The notes under the pieces were generated by a model. It saw nothing but the letters and a program-made list of their open reading frames with translations. It made no database searches and was not told the origin of the DNA. The position numbers and the translations under genes were made by a program. This document shows positions 53,541 through 63,036 of a stretch of DNA of 64,000 nt, one piece after another (position 1 is the stretch's first letter; every line of letters starts with the position of its first letter). The stretch lies in NCBI GenBank assembly GCA_016707585.1, contig JADJHL010000009.1, forward strand, positions 124,001 through 188,000. The letters are read 5' to 3'. Source of the DNA: Ignavibacteriales bacterium. GTDB lineage: Bacteria > Bacteroidota > Ignavibacteria > Ignavibacteriales > Ignavibacteriaceae.

Positions 53541-54752
53541 ATGATCAGATTTCTTACCGCAGGCGAATCTCACGGTAAAGCTTTAACAACTATTGTAGAT
53601 GGATTTCCATCAAACTTAAAAATTTCTGAAAATTTCATCAATCAACAGCTTAAACGTAGGCAATTTGGTTATGGTCGTGGTTTAAGAATGAAGATTGAAA
53701 CTGACAAAGCAGAAATTTTATCTGGTGTTAGATTTGGTAAAACTCTCGGCTCACCAATTTCTATGCTGATTAGAAATAGTGATTGGGAGAACTGGCAAAC
53801 TTTAATGTCTGTTGATCCAATTAATGAAAAAATTCAGAAGGTAACAATTCCAAGACCTGGACATGCAGATTTAGTTGGAGTTTCAAAATACAATTTTGAT
53901 GATATTAGAAATTCAATTGAGAGATCTTCAGCAAGAGAAACTGCTGCACGTGTTGCTGCCGGATCAATTGCAAAAAAACTACTTGAAGAATTTGGAATTT
54001 CAATTGGAAGTTTTGTTGAAAGTATAGGTGGCATTTATCCTGAAAAGAATTTTTCCGAAAAACTCTTTAACAATTCAATTTCATCAAACTTTACCGGCAA
54101 ATTAATTTCTGATAAAGCTGATAAAAGTTCTGTTAGAGTTTTAGAAGATCAGCACGAAGAAAAAATTATTCGTAAAATCAAAACAGCTAAGAAGAATGGT
54201 GATACACTTGGTGGAACATTTATTACTGTTGCAACTGGAATCCCAGTTGGACTCGGCAGTTTTATGAATTACGATACAAAGCTAGATGCAGAAATTGCAC
54301 AGTCATTTATGTCAATCAATGCAGTAAAAGCTGTAGAAGTTGGCGAAGGATTTTTACTTGCGGAAAAATTTGGTTCAAAATCTCATGATGAAATTGTAAT
54401 GAAAAAAGATTTTATTGGAAGAAAAACAAATCGTGCTGGTGGAATTGAAGGCGGAGTTTCAACAGGTTTACCAATAATTGTTCGCGCTGCGATGAAACCA
54501 ATTGCCACATTGATGTCTCCAATAGAGAGTGTAGATTTATCCACAATGAAAAAAGTAGATGCCAGACGTGAACGAAGTGATTTTGTTGCAGTTCCAGCTT
54601 GTGCAGTAATTTCAGAAACTATGCTTGCATGGTCGCTTGCTAAATTCTTTTTGCAAAAGTTTGGCGGTGATTCGATAGATGAAACAAAAGACAATTTTAA
54701 TATTTACAATAAAAAGTTATTCAGCAGAATTAAAAACAATTTTAAGAGTTAA
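53541..54752 (+). CDS. aroC: Chorismate synthase
   Basis: A 403-residue enzyme making chorismate from EPSP with reduced FMN. Signatures are FLTAGESHGKALTTIVDGFP (4-23), RRQFGYGRGLRMKIETD near 39, RSSARETAARVAAGSIAKK near 131, and late MKKVDARRERSDFVAVPAC near 335. Length typical. GGAG site precedes ATG. The next gene starts 2 bases after its stop. Only shikimate gene in the window. Confidence 0.97.
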   Translation: MIRFLTAGESHGKALTTIVDGFPSNLKISENFINQQLKRRQFGYGRGLRMKIETDKAEILSGVRFGKTLGSPISMLIRNSDWENWQTLMSVDPINEKIQKVTIPRPGHADLVGVSKYNFDDIRNSIERSSARETAARVAAGSIAKKLLEEFGISIGSFVESIGGIYPEKNFSEKLFNNSISSNFTGKLISDKADKSSVRVLEDQHEEKIIRKIKTAKKNGDTLGGTFITVATGIPVGLGSFMNYDTKLDAEIAQSFMSINAVKAVEVGEGFLLAEKFGSKSHDEIVMKKDFIGRKTNRAGGIEGGVSTGLPIIVRAAMKPIATLMSPIESVDLSTMKKVDARRERSDFVAVPACAVISETMLAWSLAKFFLQKFGGDSIDETKDNFNIYNKKLFSRIKNNFKS

Positions 54753-54754
54753 TA

Positions 54755-55405
54755 TTGATTCAAATACAAAAATTTACATTTAATTTGTTCTCAGAAAACA
54801 CATTTGTTTTATGGGATGATGAATCCAAAGAATCTGCAATTGTTGATCCAGGTTGCAGTGATTCATCAGAAGAAAAATTATTAGAGAATTTTATTACTGA
54901 GAACAATCTTAAAGTAAAATATCTTATCAACACTCATTGTCATATAGATCATATTTTAGGTTGTGAGTTTGTAAAGAAAAAATATAATCCAATCTATTTT
55001 GCGCCGGAGTTAGATTTGCCTTTGATCGAAAATGCTAAAATGCAGGCAAGTTTTGTTGGAATGGATTTTTCAACTTCTATCAAACCTGATGAACTTTTGT
55101 CTGAAGAAAAAAAATTAGGTCTTGGAAAATCTGAACTAATTTTTCTATTTACTCCTGGACATACACCAGGAGAATTTTGTATTTACATCCCTGAAATAAA
55201 ATCCTGCATTACTGGTGATGTGCTTTTTAACGAAAGTATTGGCAGAACCGATCTTTGGGGTGGGAATTATGATACTCTTATCGAAAGCATAAACAATAAA
55301 CTTCTTGCACTGCCAGATGAAACATTAATTTACCCAGGTCACGGTGAATCAAGTACAATTGGTGGCGAGAAAAAATTTAATCCATTTCTAAATCACACTG
55401 TTTAA
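54755..55405 (+). CDS. Metallo-beta-lactamase-fold hydrolase (glyoxalase II-like)
   Basis: A 216-residue MBL-fold enzyme. Metal ligands: THCHIDHILGCEF near 61 (HxHxDH), GHTPGEFCIY near 132, GDVLFNESIGRTDLWGG near 150, and the C-terminal YPGHGESSTIG near 193. This fits glyoxalase II-like thioesterases, although stand-alone members have varied substrates. It starts at TTG 54755, two bases after the aroC stop, and relies on coupling; no AGGAG is present. Confidence 0.85.
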   Translation: MIQIQKFTFNLFSENTFVLWDDESKESAIVDPGCSDSSEEKLLENFITENNLKVKYLINTHCHIDHILGCEFVKKKYNPIYFAPELDLPLIENAKMQASFVGMDFSTSIKPDELLSEEKKLGLGKSELIFLFTPGHTPGEFCIYIPEIKSCITGDVLFNESIGRTDLWGGNYDTLIESINNKLLALPDETLIYPGHGESSTIGGEKKFNPFLNHTV

Positions 55406-55424
55406 TATTTCCAATGGGATTTTT

Positions 55425-56969
55425 ATGAGAAATAAACTGGATGAACTATCTCAAAAAAAAGAAACTGCAAAACTTGGTGGCGGCGAACAAAAAATTAAAA
55501 GCCAGCACGATAAAGGAAAGTTAACAGCGCGAGAAAGAATTGAGCTATTGGTTGATGAAGGTAGTTTTGATGAAATAGGAATGTTTGTTAAACATCGTGC
55601 AATTGATTTTGGATTAGATAAACAAAATTATCCTGGTGATGGTGTTGAAACAGGATTTGCAAAAATTGAAGGAAGACCAATTGCATTATTTTCACAAGAC
55701 TTTACAGTTTTTGGCGGATCGCTTTCAGAAACTCACGCAGAAAAAATTGTAAAGATTATGAAACTTGCAATGAAAGCTGGCATTCCTATTATCGGATTGA
55801 ACGATTCAGGTGGTGCAAGAATACAGGAAGGCGTAAACAGTCTTGGTGGTTATGCAGATATTTTTTTATTAAATACTCTTGCATCCGGAGTTGTTCCTCA
55901 AATTTCTGTAATACTTGGTCCGTGTGCAGGAGGTGCAGTTTACTCGCCAGCAATAACTGATTTTGTTTTTATGACTCGCAAAACAAGTTATATGTTTGTT
56001 ACCGGACCAAACGTAGTTAAAACGGTAACTCACGAAGAAGTTTCTTCGGAAGATTTAGGAGGAGCTGATACTCATGCACAGAAAAGTGGTGTAGCACATT
56101 TTGCATTTGATAATGAAATCGAAACTCTATTAAATGTTAAAAAACTTTTAAGTTTTCTACCACTGAATTTTAAAGATAAACCAGATAATCACGAATTTGA
56201 TTCTGAATTATTAAGTGAAAATGAAAATCTTTGTACAATAATTCCGGATAATCCAAACAAACCTTATGATATGAAAGAAATTATTCTAAATCTTGTGGAT
56301 GAAGAAGATTTTTTTGAAGTACATAAAGATTATGCAGAAAATATTATTTGTGGATTTGCAAGACTCGGCGGAATGAGTGTCGGAATCGTCGCGAATCAGC
56401 CGCAAGTTCTGGCGGGAGTTTTGGATATAAATGCATCGGTAAAAAGTGCTCGGTTCGTTCGATTCTGTGATGCTTTTAATATTCCTCTTTTAGTTTTGGT
56501 TGATGTGCCTGGATTTTTGCCTGGCACGGAACAGGAATGGAATGGAATAATCAGGCACGGTGCCAAATTGTTATTTGCATTTAGTGAAGCAACGGTTCCC
56601 AAAGTTACTTTGATAACCAGAAAAGCTTATGGCGGAGCTTATGATGTGATGAACTCAAAACACATTCGCGGAGATTTTAATTACGCCTGGCCATCTGCGG
56701 AAATTGCGGTAATGGGACCGAAAGGAGCTGTTGAGATTATCTTTAAGAAAGAGATTGAATCTTCTGAAAATCCAGAACGAGAACTTGAATTAAAACTAAA
56801 TGAGTACATTGAAAAATTTGCAAATCCTTACATCGCTTCTGAACGAGGATTTTTGGATGATGTTATTGAACCTAAATCTACAAAAAGAGTATTGATAAAT
56901 GCCTTTGAATTGTTGAAAGATAAAGTAGATTTGAACCCGAGAAAAAAACACAATAACATGCCTTTATAA
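55425..56969 (+). CDS. pccB: Acyl-CoA carboxylase beta (carboxyltransferase) subunit, propionyl/methylmalonyl type
   Basis: A 514-residue carboxyltransferase of the PccB/MmdA family. Landmarks are GKLTARERIELLVDEGSFDE near 29, SQDFTVFGGSLSETHAEKI near 90, GLNDSGGARIQEG near 122, VDVPGFLPGTEQEWNGIIRHGA near 361 and FKKEIESSENP near 444. It carboxylates propionyl-CoA or decarboxylates methylmalonyl-CoA depending on the partner biotin subunit. No biotin carboxylase or carrier gene lies adjacent, so the complex is encoded elsewhere. Which acyl-CoA is used cannot be settled here. Confidence 0.9.
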   Translation: MRNKLDELSQKKETAKLGGGEQKIKSQHDKGKLTARERIELLVDEGSFDEIGMFVKHRAIDFGLDKQNYPGDGVETGFAKIEGRPIALFSQDFTVFGGSLSETHAEKIVKIMKLAMKAGIPIIGLNDSGGARIQEGVNSLGGYADIFLLNTLASGVVPQISVILGPCAGGAVYSPAITDFVFMTRKTSYMFVTGPNVVKTVTHEEVSSEDLGGADTHAQKSGVAHFAFDNEIETLLNVKKLLSFLPLNFKDKPDNHEFDSELLSENENLCTIIPDNPNKPYDMKEIILNLVDEEDFFEVHKDYAENIICGFARLGGMSVGIVANQPQVLAGVLDINASVKSARFVRFCDAFNIPLLVLVDVPGFLPGTEQEWNGIIRHGAKLLFAFSEATVPKVTLITRKAYGGAYDVMNSKHIRGDFNYAWPSAEIAVMGPKGAVEIIFKKEIESSENPERELELKLNEYIEKFANPYIASERGFLDDVIEPKSTKRVLINAFELLKDKVDLNPRKKHNNMPL

Positions 56970-57081
56970 AAAATTAAGTCTTTAAAAAACTTAGCGTTAA
57001 CATATTTGATTTGAAATTTTACTTGATTAAACCAATTTGATGATTTATATTGCAATAGTTAAAAATTATTCCGGAGTACTA

Positions 57082-59730
57082 ATGAAGAAATTTATTCTGA
57101 TTCCAGCATTTGTTTTTGTTTCCTTACTTTTATCCTCTTGTGCAAGCTCACCAGAGATAACAAATCAAAACCAAACTGAAGTAACAGAAAACAACAACCG
57201 AGTTGGAATTGTATCCGAAATGCTGGAAGAAGCCAGACAATACTATGTTTTGGCGTTAAGAAAACAAGAGTTAAACAGTACTAAGGAAACAGTTGAAAAC
57301 TTTGAAGCAGCTTTAAGAATAGTAAATAATTTAAGTTATTATCCTGGAATTGATGAAAACGCAGCCTACCTTGAATTAGAAAACTCGATAATTGATGACT
57401 ATAAAGGATTTGTTGACGGGTTAAATGAACTACCTGATGGAATTTCATTTGCAGCATATGAAGAATGGATGAAAGACTCTGTTCCTGAAATCGAAGTTGC
57501 TAGTACAAAGTTAGAGGAAACCGAAAGAGTTGTTATTCCAGCTGATATACCTTTAGAAGTAAATGCACATGTTCAGCAATGGTTGGATTATTTTACTGGC
57601 AAAGGCAGCGGTGCAATGAGAAGATGGCTTGAAAGATCTGGCAGATATTTTCCTATGATGACCAAAGTTTTTGATGAAGTTGGAGCTCCAAAACAATTAG
57701 TTTATTTAAGTATGATGGAAAGCGGATTGAATCCTACAGCTAGATCCTGGGCAAGTGCGGTGGGTCTTTGGCAGTTTATAAAAGGCACAGGAAAAATGTA
57801 TGGATTAGAAACCAGTTTTTATTATGATGAAAGAAGAGATCCAGTAAAATCAACTTATGCTGCAGCAAGACATTTAAAAGATTTATACACAAATTTAGGT
57901 GATTGGTATCTTGCTTTAGCTGCATACAATTGTGGTGAAGGTAGAGTAACGCGCGCACTTAGAAAAGCTCAGGACAATTCTTTCTGGTCGGTTAGACCAC
58001 ATTTACCAAAAGAAACAAGAAATTATGTTCCGATTTATATTGCAGTTAGCATAATTGCAATGGAACCTGAGAAATATGGATTTACAAGCATCAATTATTA
58101 TCAGCCTTACGAGTATGATGTTTATACAGTTGAAGGCGCAATTGATCTTCAATTCCTTTCGACTTGTGCAAATACAGATTTAACTACTTTGCAGGAAATG
58201 AATCCTGAACTTACACAGTTATCAACACCATCTAATTTTAGTGGAGGATATCCATTAAAAATTCCTAAAGGAACAATGGAAATTTTTGCATCAAATCTTA
58301 AAAATATTCCTGATGACGCTAAAAGAACATTTCTTGTTCACAATGTTAAAAAAGGTGAAACTGTTACCAAGATTGCAAAACGTTATGGTATCAGTAAAAA
58401 TGAATTAGCTGATGCAAATAATATATCCACAAAATCAAAACTGTATACAGGATTACAACTTAAAATTCCAGTTCTTACAAATTTAAATGTGGATGATTTT
58501 TCTGATAATACAGATACACAAGTTGCGCAGGAATTAAATAATCAAACTTCTGGTGATGATTATGTTTCTCCTTATACTGATTTAAATAATGGCAATACTA
58601 ATGTTTCAGAAAATAGTAATGATAACATTGCTGAGAATGAGAATACTGATGAACTAATTACTGAAGAAATTGCCTCAAATGAAACTGTTGAAAATATAAT
58701 TGAAGAATCTACTGCTTCAATGATTCCAGAAGGAACCGTAGCTGTATCTTATAAAGTTAAAAATGATGATAGCTTATTAGGTATTGCTGATCTTTTTAAC
58801 ACCAGAGTAAGTGATATTAGAAACTGGAACAACATTCCTTATACAACTACAATAAAAATCGGTCAATCATTAAGTATATATGTACCGGAAGAGATGAAAG
58901 ATTATTATTCATCTCTTGATAAAACCACTGAGACTGAAACAAACTCCAATGTTGTTACAACAAAAACTACCAAGACAACAAAAAAATCCGGAATGGTTTA
59001 TCATAAAATCAGACGTGGTGAAACATTAGGAATGATTGCTGCAAAGTTTGGTGTAAGTGTAAATCAGCTTAGAGATTGGAATAATATTTCTGGCAACAAA
59101 ATAATGTCTGGAAGAAATTTAAAGATATATCCTGATGGAACTTCAAACACAGTAGCTGTTAACGAGACCAAAAATACAGTTACAAAAAATAATTTATACA
59201 AATACAAAGTTAAAAGAGGCGATAGCCTTGGTGAGATTGCAGAGCAATTTGGTGTTTCAACAAATCAAATCAAAAAATGGAATAACATTAGAAGTAACAA
59301 AATTGTTGCTGGTAAAACGTTAAAGATTTACAACAGCACAACAAGTTCTTCTTATGGAGATAATACAACAAAGACTTCATCAAATGTAAATTACTATAAG
59401 ATTAAAACTGGTGATTCAATTGGTAGTATTGCTGATAAGTATGGAGTAAAGATTTCAGATATTCAAAGATGGAATAGCATTTCAGGAAACAAAATTATTG
59501 CAGGTAAAACAATAAAAATTTATTCTGATGCAAATATTAATGATGTTCCAAATGAAACTACCAAAACAACAAAAAATGTTAAAACAAAAACTCAAAATTA
59601 TACTGTTAAAAAAGGTGATTCGTTATATTCAATAGCAACTAGGAATAAAACAACTGTTGCTAAACTTAAATCATTGAACGGTATAAATTCAAACGAAATA
59701 AAAGCAGGACAAAAAATTAGACTAAACTAA
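57082..59730 (+). CDS. mltD: MltD-like lytic transglycosylase lipoprotein with six LysM domains
   Basis: Start at ATG 57082 with CCGGAG upstream; longer in-frame starts lack a site. 882 residues: lipoprotein signal ending LLLSSCAS, a helical region, an SLT catalytic domain (about 185-330; SMMESGLNP with the catalytic Glu, AVGLWQFIKGTGKMYGL, AAYNCGEGRVTRA), then LysM repeats. I count six: near 425, 560, 655, 725, 790 and 845 (for example YKVKRGDSLGEIAEQFGVS). Cleaves peptidoglycan glycan strands. More LysM copies than the two of E. coli MltD; the linkers are Asn/Thr rich. Confidence 0.92.
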   Translation: MKKFILIPAFVFVSLLLSSCASSPEITNQNQTEVTENNNRVGIVSEMLEEARQYYVLALRKQELNSTKETVENFEAALRIVNNLSYYPGIDENAAYLELENSIIDDYKGFVDGLNELPDGISFAAYEEWMKDSVPEIEVASTKLEETERVVIPADIPLEVNAHVQQWLDYFTGKGSGAMRRWLERSGRYFPMMTKVFDEVGAPKQLVYLSMMESGLNPTARSWASAVGLWQFIKGTGKMYGLETSFYYDERRDPVKSTYAAARHLKDLYTNLGDWYLALAAYNCGEGRVTRALRKAQDNSFWSVRPHLPKETRNYVPIYIAVSIIAMEPEKYGFTSINYYQPYEYDVYTVEGAIDLQFLSTCANTDLTTLQEMNPELTQLSTPSNFSGGYPLKIPKGTMEIFASNLKNIPDDAKRTFLVHNVKKGETVTKIAKRYGISKNELADANNISTKSKLYTGLQLKIPVLTNLNVDDFSDNTDTQVAQELNNQTSGDDYVSPYTDLNNGNTNVSENSNDNIAENENTDELITEEIASNETVENIIEESTASMIPEGTVAVSYKVKNDDSLLGIADLFNTRVSDIRNWNNIPYTTTIKIGQSLSIYVPEEMKDYYSSLDKTTETETNSNVVTTKTTKTTKKSGMVYHKIRRGETLGMIAAKFGVSVNQLRDWNNISGNKIMSGRNLKIYPDGTSNTVAVNETKNTVTKNNLYKYKVKRGDSLGEIAEQFGVSTNQIKKWNNIRSNKIVAGKTLKIYNSTTSSSYGDNTTKTSSNVNYYKIKTGDSIGSIADKYGVKISDIQRWNSISGNKIIAGKTIKIYSDANINDVPNETTKTTKNVKTKTQNYTVKKGDSLYSIATRNKTTVAKLKSLNGINSNEIKAGQKIRLN

Positions 59731-59748
59731 TTATTTAAATTTTACTAA

Positions 59749-59846
59749 CGAGCCGTTAGGGGTGTTATCCCGCTTACCTGTGGGATATCTGAGATAATAC
59801 CCTAAAACCTGATCTGGGTAATGCCAGCGTAGGAAAACGGGCTAAG
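59749..59846 (+). ncRNA. TPP riboswitch (THI element)
   Basis: The conserved cores are visible: GGGGTG (59759), CTGAGATAATACCCT near 59789 and ACCTGATCTGGGTAATGCCA near 59807-59826, followed by GCGTAGG. The P1 helix forms between AGCCGTT (from 59751) and AACGGGCT (to 59844). The same AGCCGTT sequence recurs in the 5' arm of the following terminator, so P1 formation and antitermination can compete. TPP binding would stabilise P1 and let the terminator form, reducing the thiamin operon. Confidence 0.95.
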
Positions 59847-59861
59847 AATGATTTTTTTTCG

Positions 59862-59891
59862 ATAGCCGTTTCTCCAAACGGCTATTTTTTT
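59862..59891 (+). terminator. Riboswitch-controlled intrinsic terminator
   Basis: Perfect 10-bp stem ATAGCCGTTT (59862-59871) and AAACGGCTAT (59876-59885), loop CTCC, seven T residues. It lies between the TPP aptamer and the receptor ribosome binding site. Confidence 0.92.
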
Positions 59892-59902
59892 AGGAGTACT
59901 AT

Positions 59903-62380
59903 ATGAAAAAAATTATCATTCTTTTTTTGTTTGTCGCCATTCAAATATTTCCACAATTAAAATCTATAAAAGGAATTGTTGTTGACTATGATTCTAAATC
60001 ACCTTTGGAATACGCGAATGTGCTTATTAAAGGAACAAATATTGGTACCTCGACGGACATTGAGGGTATTTTTAAACTTGATGGGAATTTTCAAGATTTA
60101 GATTTCTTAGTTATTAGTTTCATAGGATATAAAAGTATAGAAATTCCAATTATAGATTTTAGTTCAGGGGAATTATTAATAACGCTTAAGAAAATCATAC
60201 TTCCATCTCAATCAATTCTAATAGAAGCTAGTGTGGGTAAAAAGGGAATCACTCCAATATCATTTGATAAAATATCAAAAGAAGAAATTCAGAAAGATTA
60301 CATAGTTCAGGATGTTCCAAATTATTTATCACAACTACCATCAACAACATTTTATTCTGAAAATGGAAATGGAATTGGTTATAATTATTTAAGTATTCGT
60401 GGATTCGATCAAAGACGAATTTCAGTTTCAATAAATGGAATTCCGCAAAATGATCCTGAAGATCATAATGTTTACTGGCTGGATTTCCCTGATATACTTG
60501 CAAGCACAGAGTTGATTCAAGTTCAACGTGGTTCAGGTTCCGGAGTTGTTGGCTATCCGGCAATTGGCGGTTCAATTAATATTATTACATCTCCATTTTC
60601 CGATAAACCTGGATTTGATATTTCGACATCACTTGGAAGTTTTAATACAAAAAAATACAGCGCATCTTTTTCCAGCGGATTGATTGATAATAAATATTCA
60701 GTTTATGCAAAAATATCTCAAATATTAAGTGATGGTTATAGAGATAAATCGTGGAGCAAATTTAATTCGTATCATTTTTCTGTTGTTCGTTATGATGATC
60801 AGTTAACTACACAGCTAAATCTTTTTGGCGGTCCAATTTCAGATGGTTTAGCTTACACAGGAATTGCAAAATTTGCTGTTATTGATAAAAAGCTTAGAAA
60901 AGAAAATTATTCTTATTGGGAGTCTGATCAGAACGGTTACACATATACCTTAGCGAGAAGATCAGAAGAGATTGAAAATTTCTCACAACCGCACTTCGAA
61001 TTATTGAATGAATATCAAATTGATGATAAAATGAAGCTAAACTCAGCATTATTTTTTGTGTTAGGTTCAGGATTTTTTGATTACGATGGAAGCTGGGCAA
61101 TTCCTGATTTTGGTTATGATGATTATTTTAGATTAAAGTTGAATGGCTATGACTCTACAATGATTCCAACGAATGCATTGATTCGTGCACAAGTTGAAAA
61201 TAAACAGTTCGGCTGGATTCCAAAGTTTAGTTACGATCACGTTAACGGACAATTAATTATTGGCGGTGAGTTTAGATTTCATCGATCCGAACATTGGGGG
61301 AATATTAATTATGCTGAAAATCTTCCTGCTGGAGTTACAAAGGATTATCAATACTATTTTTACAAAGGAGCAAAAAATATTGTTGGTGGATTTATCCACG
61401 AATCTTATAACTTGAATGATAATATAAATCTACTTGGTGAACTTCAGTTGGCGTATCATCAATACAGATTATACAATGAAAAATATGTAGAAAATGATTT
61501 CACAATCAGTGATCTGTTTATAAATCCAAGATTTGGATTAAATTATAAGTTTACTGAGAATCAAAATGTTTTTATTTCATTGGCAAGAGTTACAAGAGAG
61601 CCACGATTAAAAAATTATTATGATGCTGCTGAATCAAGTGGAGGCGAAATCCCTCAGTTTGAATTAAATTCTGACTGGGCCTACAATTATAATTCGCCAT
61701 CAGTTAAACCAGAAACAATGAACGATTTAGAATTGGGATTATCTCATCAATCAAATAATCTAACTATTAGTCTAAATTTGTACTACATGCTTTTTGAAAA
61801 TGAAATAGTTAAGAATGGAAAAGTTGATAGATTTGGTCAGCCGATAACCGGTAATGTTGAACGTACAACTCACACCGGAATTGAATTTAGTTTTATTCTT
61901 AAACCATCTGATTATTTTGAGCTATTTGGAAATGCGAGTTACAGCAGAAACACTATTACTGAAGGCAAGCATTACTTAAATCAAACTGAATCGATAGACA
62001 TTTCGGGCAATAAAATAAGTGGTTTCCCGGAATTTCTTTCAAACCTCGGTATTCAATTTAATTATTCTGAGATATTGCTGAAGTTAAATGCAAAATATGT
62101 TGGTGAATTTTACTCAGATAATTTTGATGATAATTTGAATAATTACCTAATCACATTTCCGGATTTTGTGGATTATTCAGACAATAAAAATGATTCTTAT
62201 TTTGTTTTAGATTTTTATGGTAGTTATGAATTTAATTTATTTGGCGGTTTAACCAATTCAAGATTATTCTTACAAGTGAATAATGTTTTTGATAACTTAT
62301 ATTCAGCTTATGCAATTGGTAAAGAATTTTTTCCTGCAGCTGAAAGAAATTTTATTGCTGGAATTCAATTAGGATTATAG
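59903..62380 (+). CDS. TonB-dependent receptor under TPP riboswitch control, predicted thiamin transporter
   Basis: An 825-residue outer-membrane receptor. After the signal peptide (1-19) comes a CarboxypepD_reg-like domain (20-105, KGIVVDYDSKSPLEYANVLI), then the plug (SIRGFDQRRISVSINGIPQND near 165, IQVQRGSGSGVVGYPAIGGS near 205) and a long barrel. The TPP riboswitch and terminator in its leader and the thiamin pyrophosphokinase gene 2 bases downstream imply that it takes up thiamin or a precursor across the outer membrane. AGGAG precedes ATG. The barrel ends AGIQLGL, without the usual terminal Phe. Confidence 0.92.
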   Translation: MKKIIILFLFVAIQIFPQLKSIKGIVVDYDSKSPLEYANVLIKGTNIGTSTDIEGIFKLDGNFQDLDFLVISFIGYKSIEIPIIDFSSGELLITLKKIILPSQSILIEASVGKKGITPISFDKISKEEIQKDYIVQDVPNYLSQLPSTTFYSENGNGIGYNYLSIRGFDQRRISVSINGIPQNDPEDHNVYWLDFPDILASTELIQVQRGSGSGVVGYPAIGGSINIITSPFSDKPGFDISTSLGSFNTKKYSASFSSGLIDNKYSVYAKISQILSDGYRDKSWSKFNSYHFSVVRYDDQLTTQLNLFGGPISDGLAYTGIAKFAVIDKKLRKENYSYWESDQNGYTYTLARRSEEIENFSQPHFELLNEYQIDDKMKLNSALFFVLGSGFFDYDGSWAIPDFGYDDYFRLKLNGYDSTMIPTNALIRAQVENKQFGWIPKFSYDHVNGQLIIGGEFRFHRSEHWGNINYAENLPAGVTKDYQYYFYKGAKNIVGGFIHESYNLNDNINLLGELQLAYHQYRLYNEKYVENDFTISDLFINPRFGLNYKFTENQNVFISLARVTREPRLKNYYDAAESSGGEIPQFELNSDWAYNYNSPSVKPETMNDLELGLSHQSNNLTISLNLYYMLFENEIVKNGKVDRFGQPITGNVERTTHTGIEFSFILKPSDYFELFGNASYSRNTITEGKHYLNQTESIDISGNKISGFPEFLSNLGIQFNYSEILLKLNAKYVGEFYSDNFDDNLNNYLITFPDFVDYSDNKNDSYFVLDFYGSYEFNLFGGLTNSRLFLQVNNVFDNLYSAYAIGKEFFPAAERNFIAGIQLGL

Positions 62381-62382
62381 TT

Positions 62383-63036
62383 ATGAAAAAATGCATAATC
62401 ATCGCAAACGGAAAATCACCAACCAAAAAAGTTGTAGAGTATTTTTATTCTAAGGGATTTAGTACAATTATTTGCGCAGATGGCGGCGCAAACTCAGCTA
62501 AAAAACTTGGTATCATTCCAGATTTTATAATCGGTGATTTGGATAGCATCGATCAACAAGTGTTGAAATATTTTCAATCAGAATCCACAATAATTAAAAT
62601 TAAACGGCAGAATGATACCGATGTTGAAAAGTGTTTGAAGTTTGCAATCAAAAAAGGATTTAAGGAAGTAATTTTGCTAGGTGTAACAGGGGATAGGTTA
62701 GATCATACAATTTGTAATCTTGGCATCGTTATTAAATTCTTTAATAAAATTAAAATTCATATCTCAGCTGAAAATTCTTTTCTTTCTGCATTTAACAAAA
62801 CGGTTCAAATTAAATCTAAGATCAATGAAACTATTTCCCTTTATGCTTTTAATAAGCAAACGTTCATTACATCAAAAGGATTGCAATATCCATTACAAAA
62901 ATCAAATTTAGCTTTTGGTGAAAAGGAAAGTACTTCCAACGTTTCAATTTCTGAAATGATTGAACTAAAAATCAAGGGCGGTATAGTATTCATTATCCGT
63001 GATTTTAATTTTATGAAAAAGTATGATCTCTTTTAG
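62383..63036 (+). CDS. thiN: Thiamin pyrophosphokinase
   Basis: A 217-residue kinase transferring pyrophosphate from ATP to thiamin. Motifs are CADGGANSAKKLG (32-44), IPDFIIGDLDSID near 46-58 with the ATP/Mg Asp residues, NDTDVEKCLKFA near 79, and LLGVTGDRLDHTICN near 96-110. It starts 2 bases after the receptor stop and its 3' end overlaps the symporter start by 14 bases, so the three genes are one operon regulated by TPP. Confidence 0.92.
   Translation: MKKCIIIANGKSPTKKVVEYFYSKGFSTIICADGGANSAKKLGIIPDFIIGDLDSIDQQVLKYFQSESTIIKIKRQNDTDVEKCLKFAIKKGFKEVILLGVTGDRLDHTICNLGIVIKFFNKIKIHISAENSFLSAFNKTVQIKSKINETISLYAFNKQTFITSKGLQYPLQKSNLAFGEKESTSNVSISEMIELKIKGGIVFIIRDFNFMKKYDLF

Noticed and set aside
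60249..60575. 108-codon antisense frame in the thiamin receptor gene
   Set aside because: Opposite a conserved plug domain; no ribosome binding site or recognisable product.
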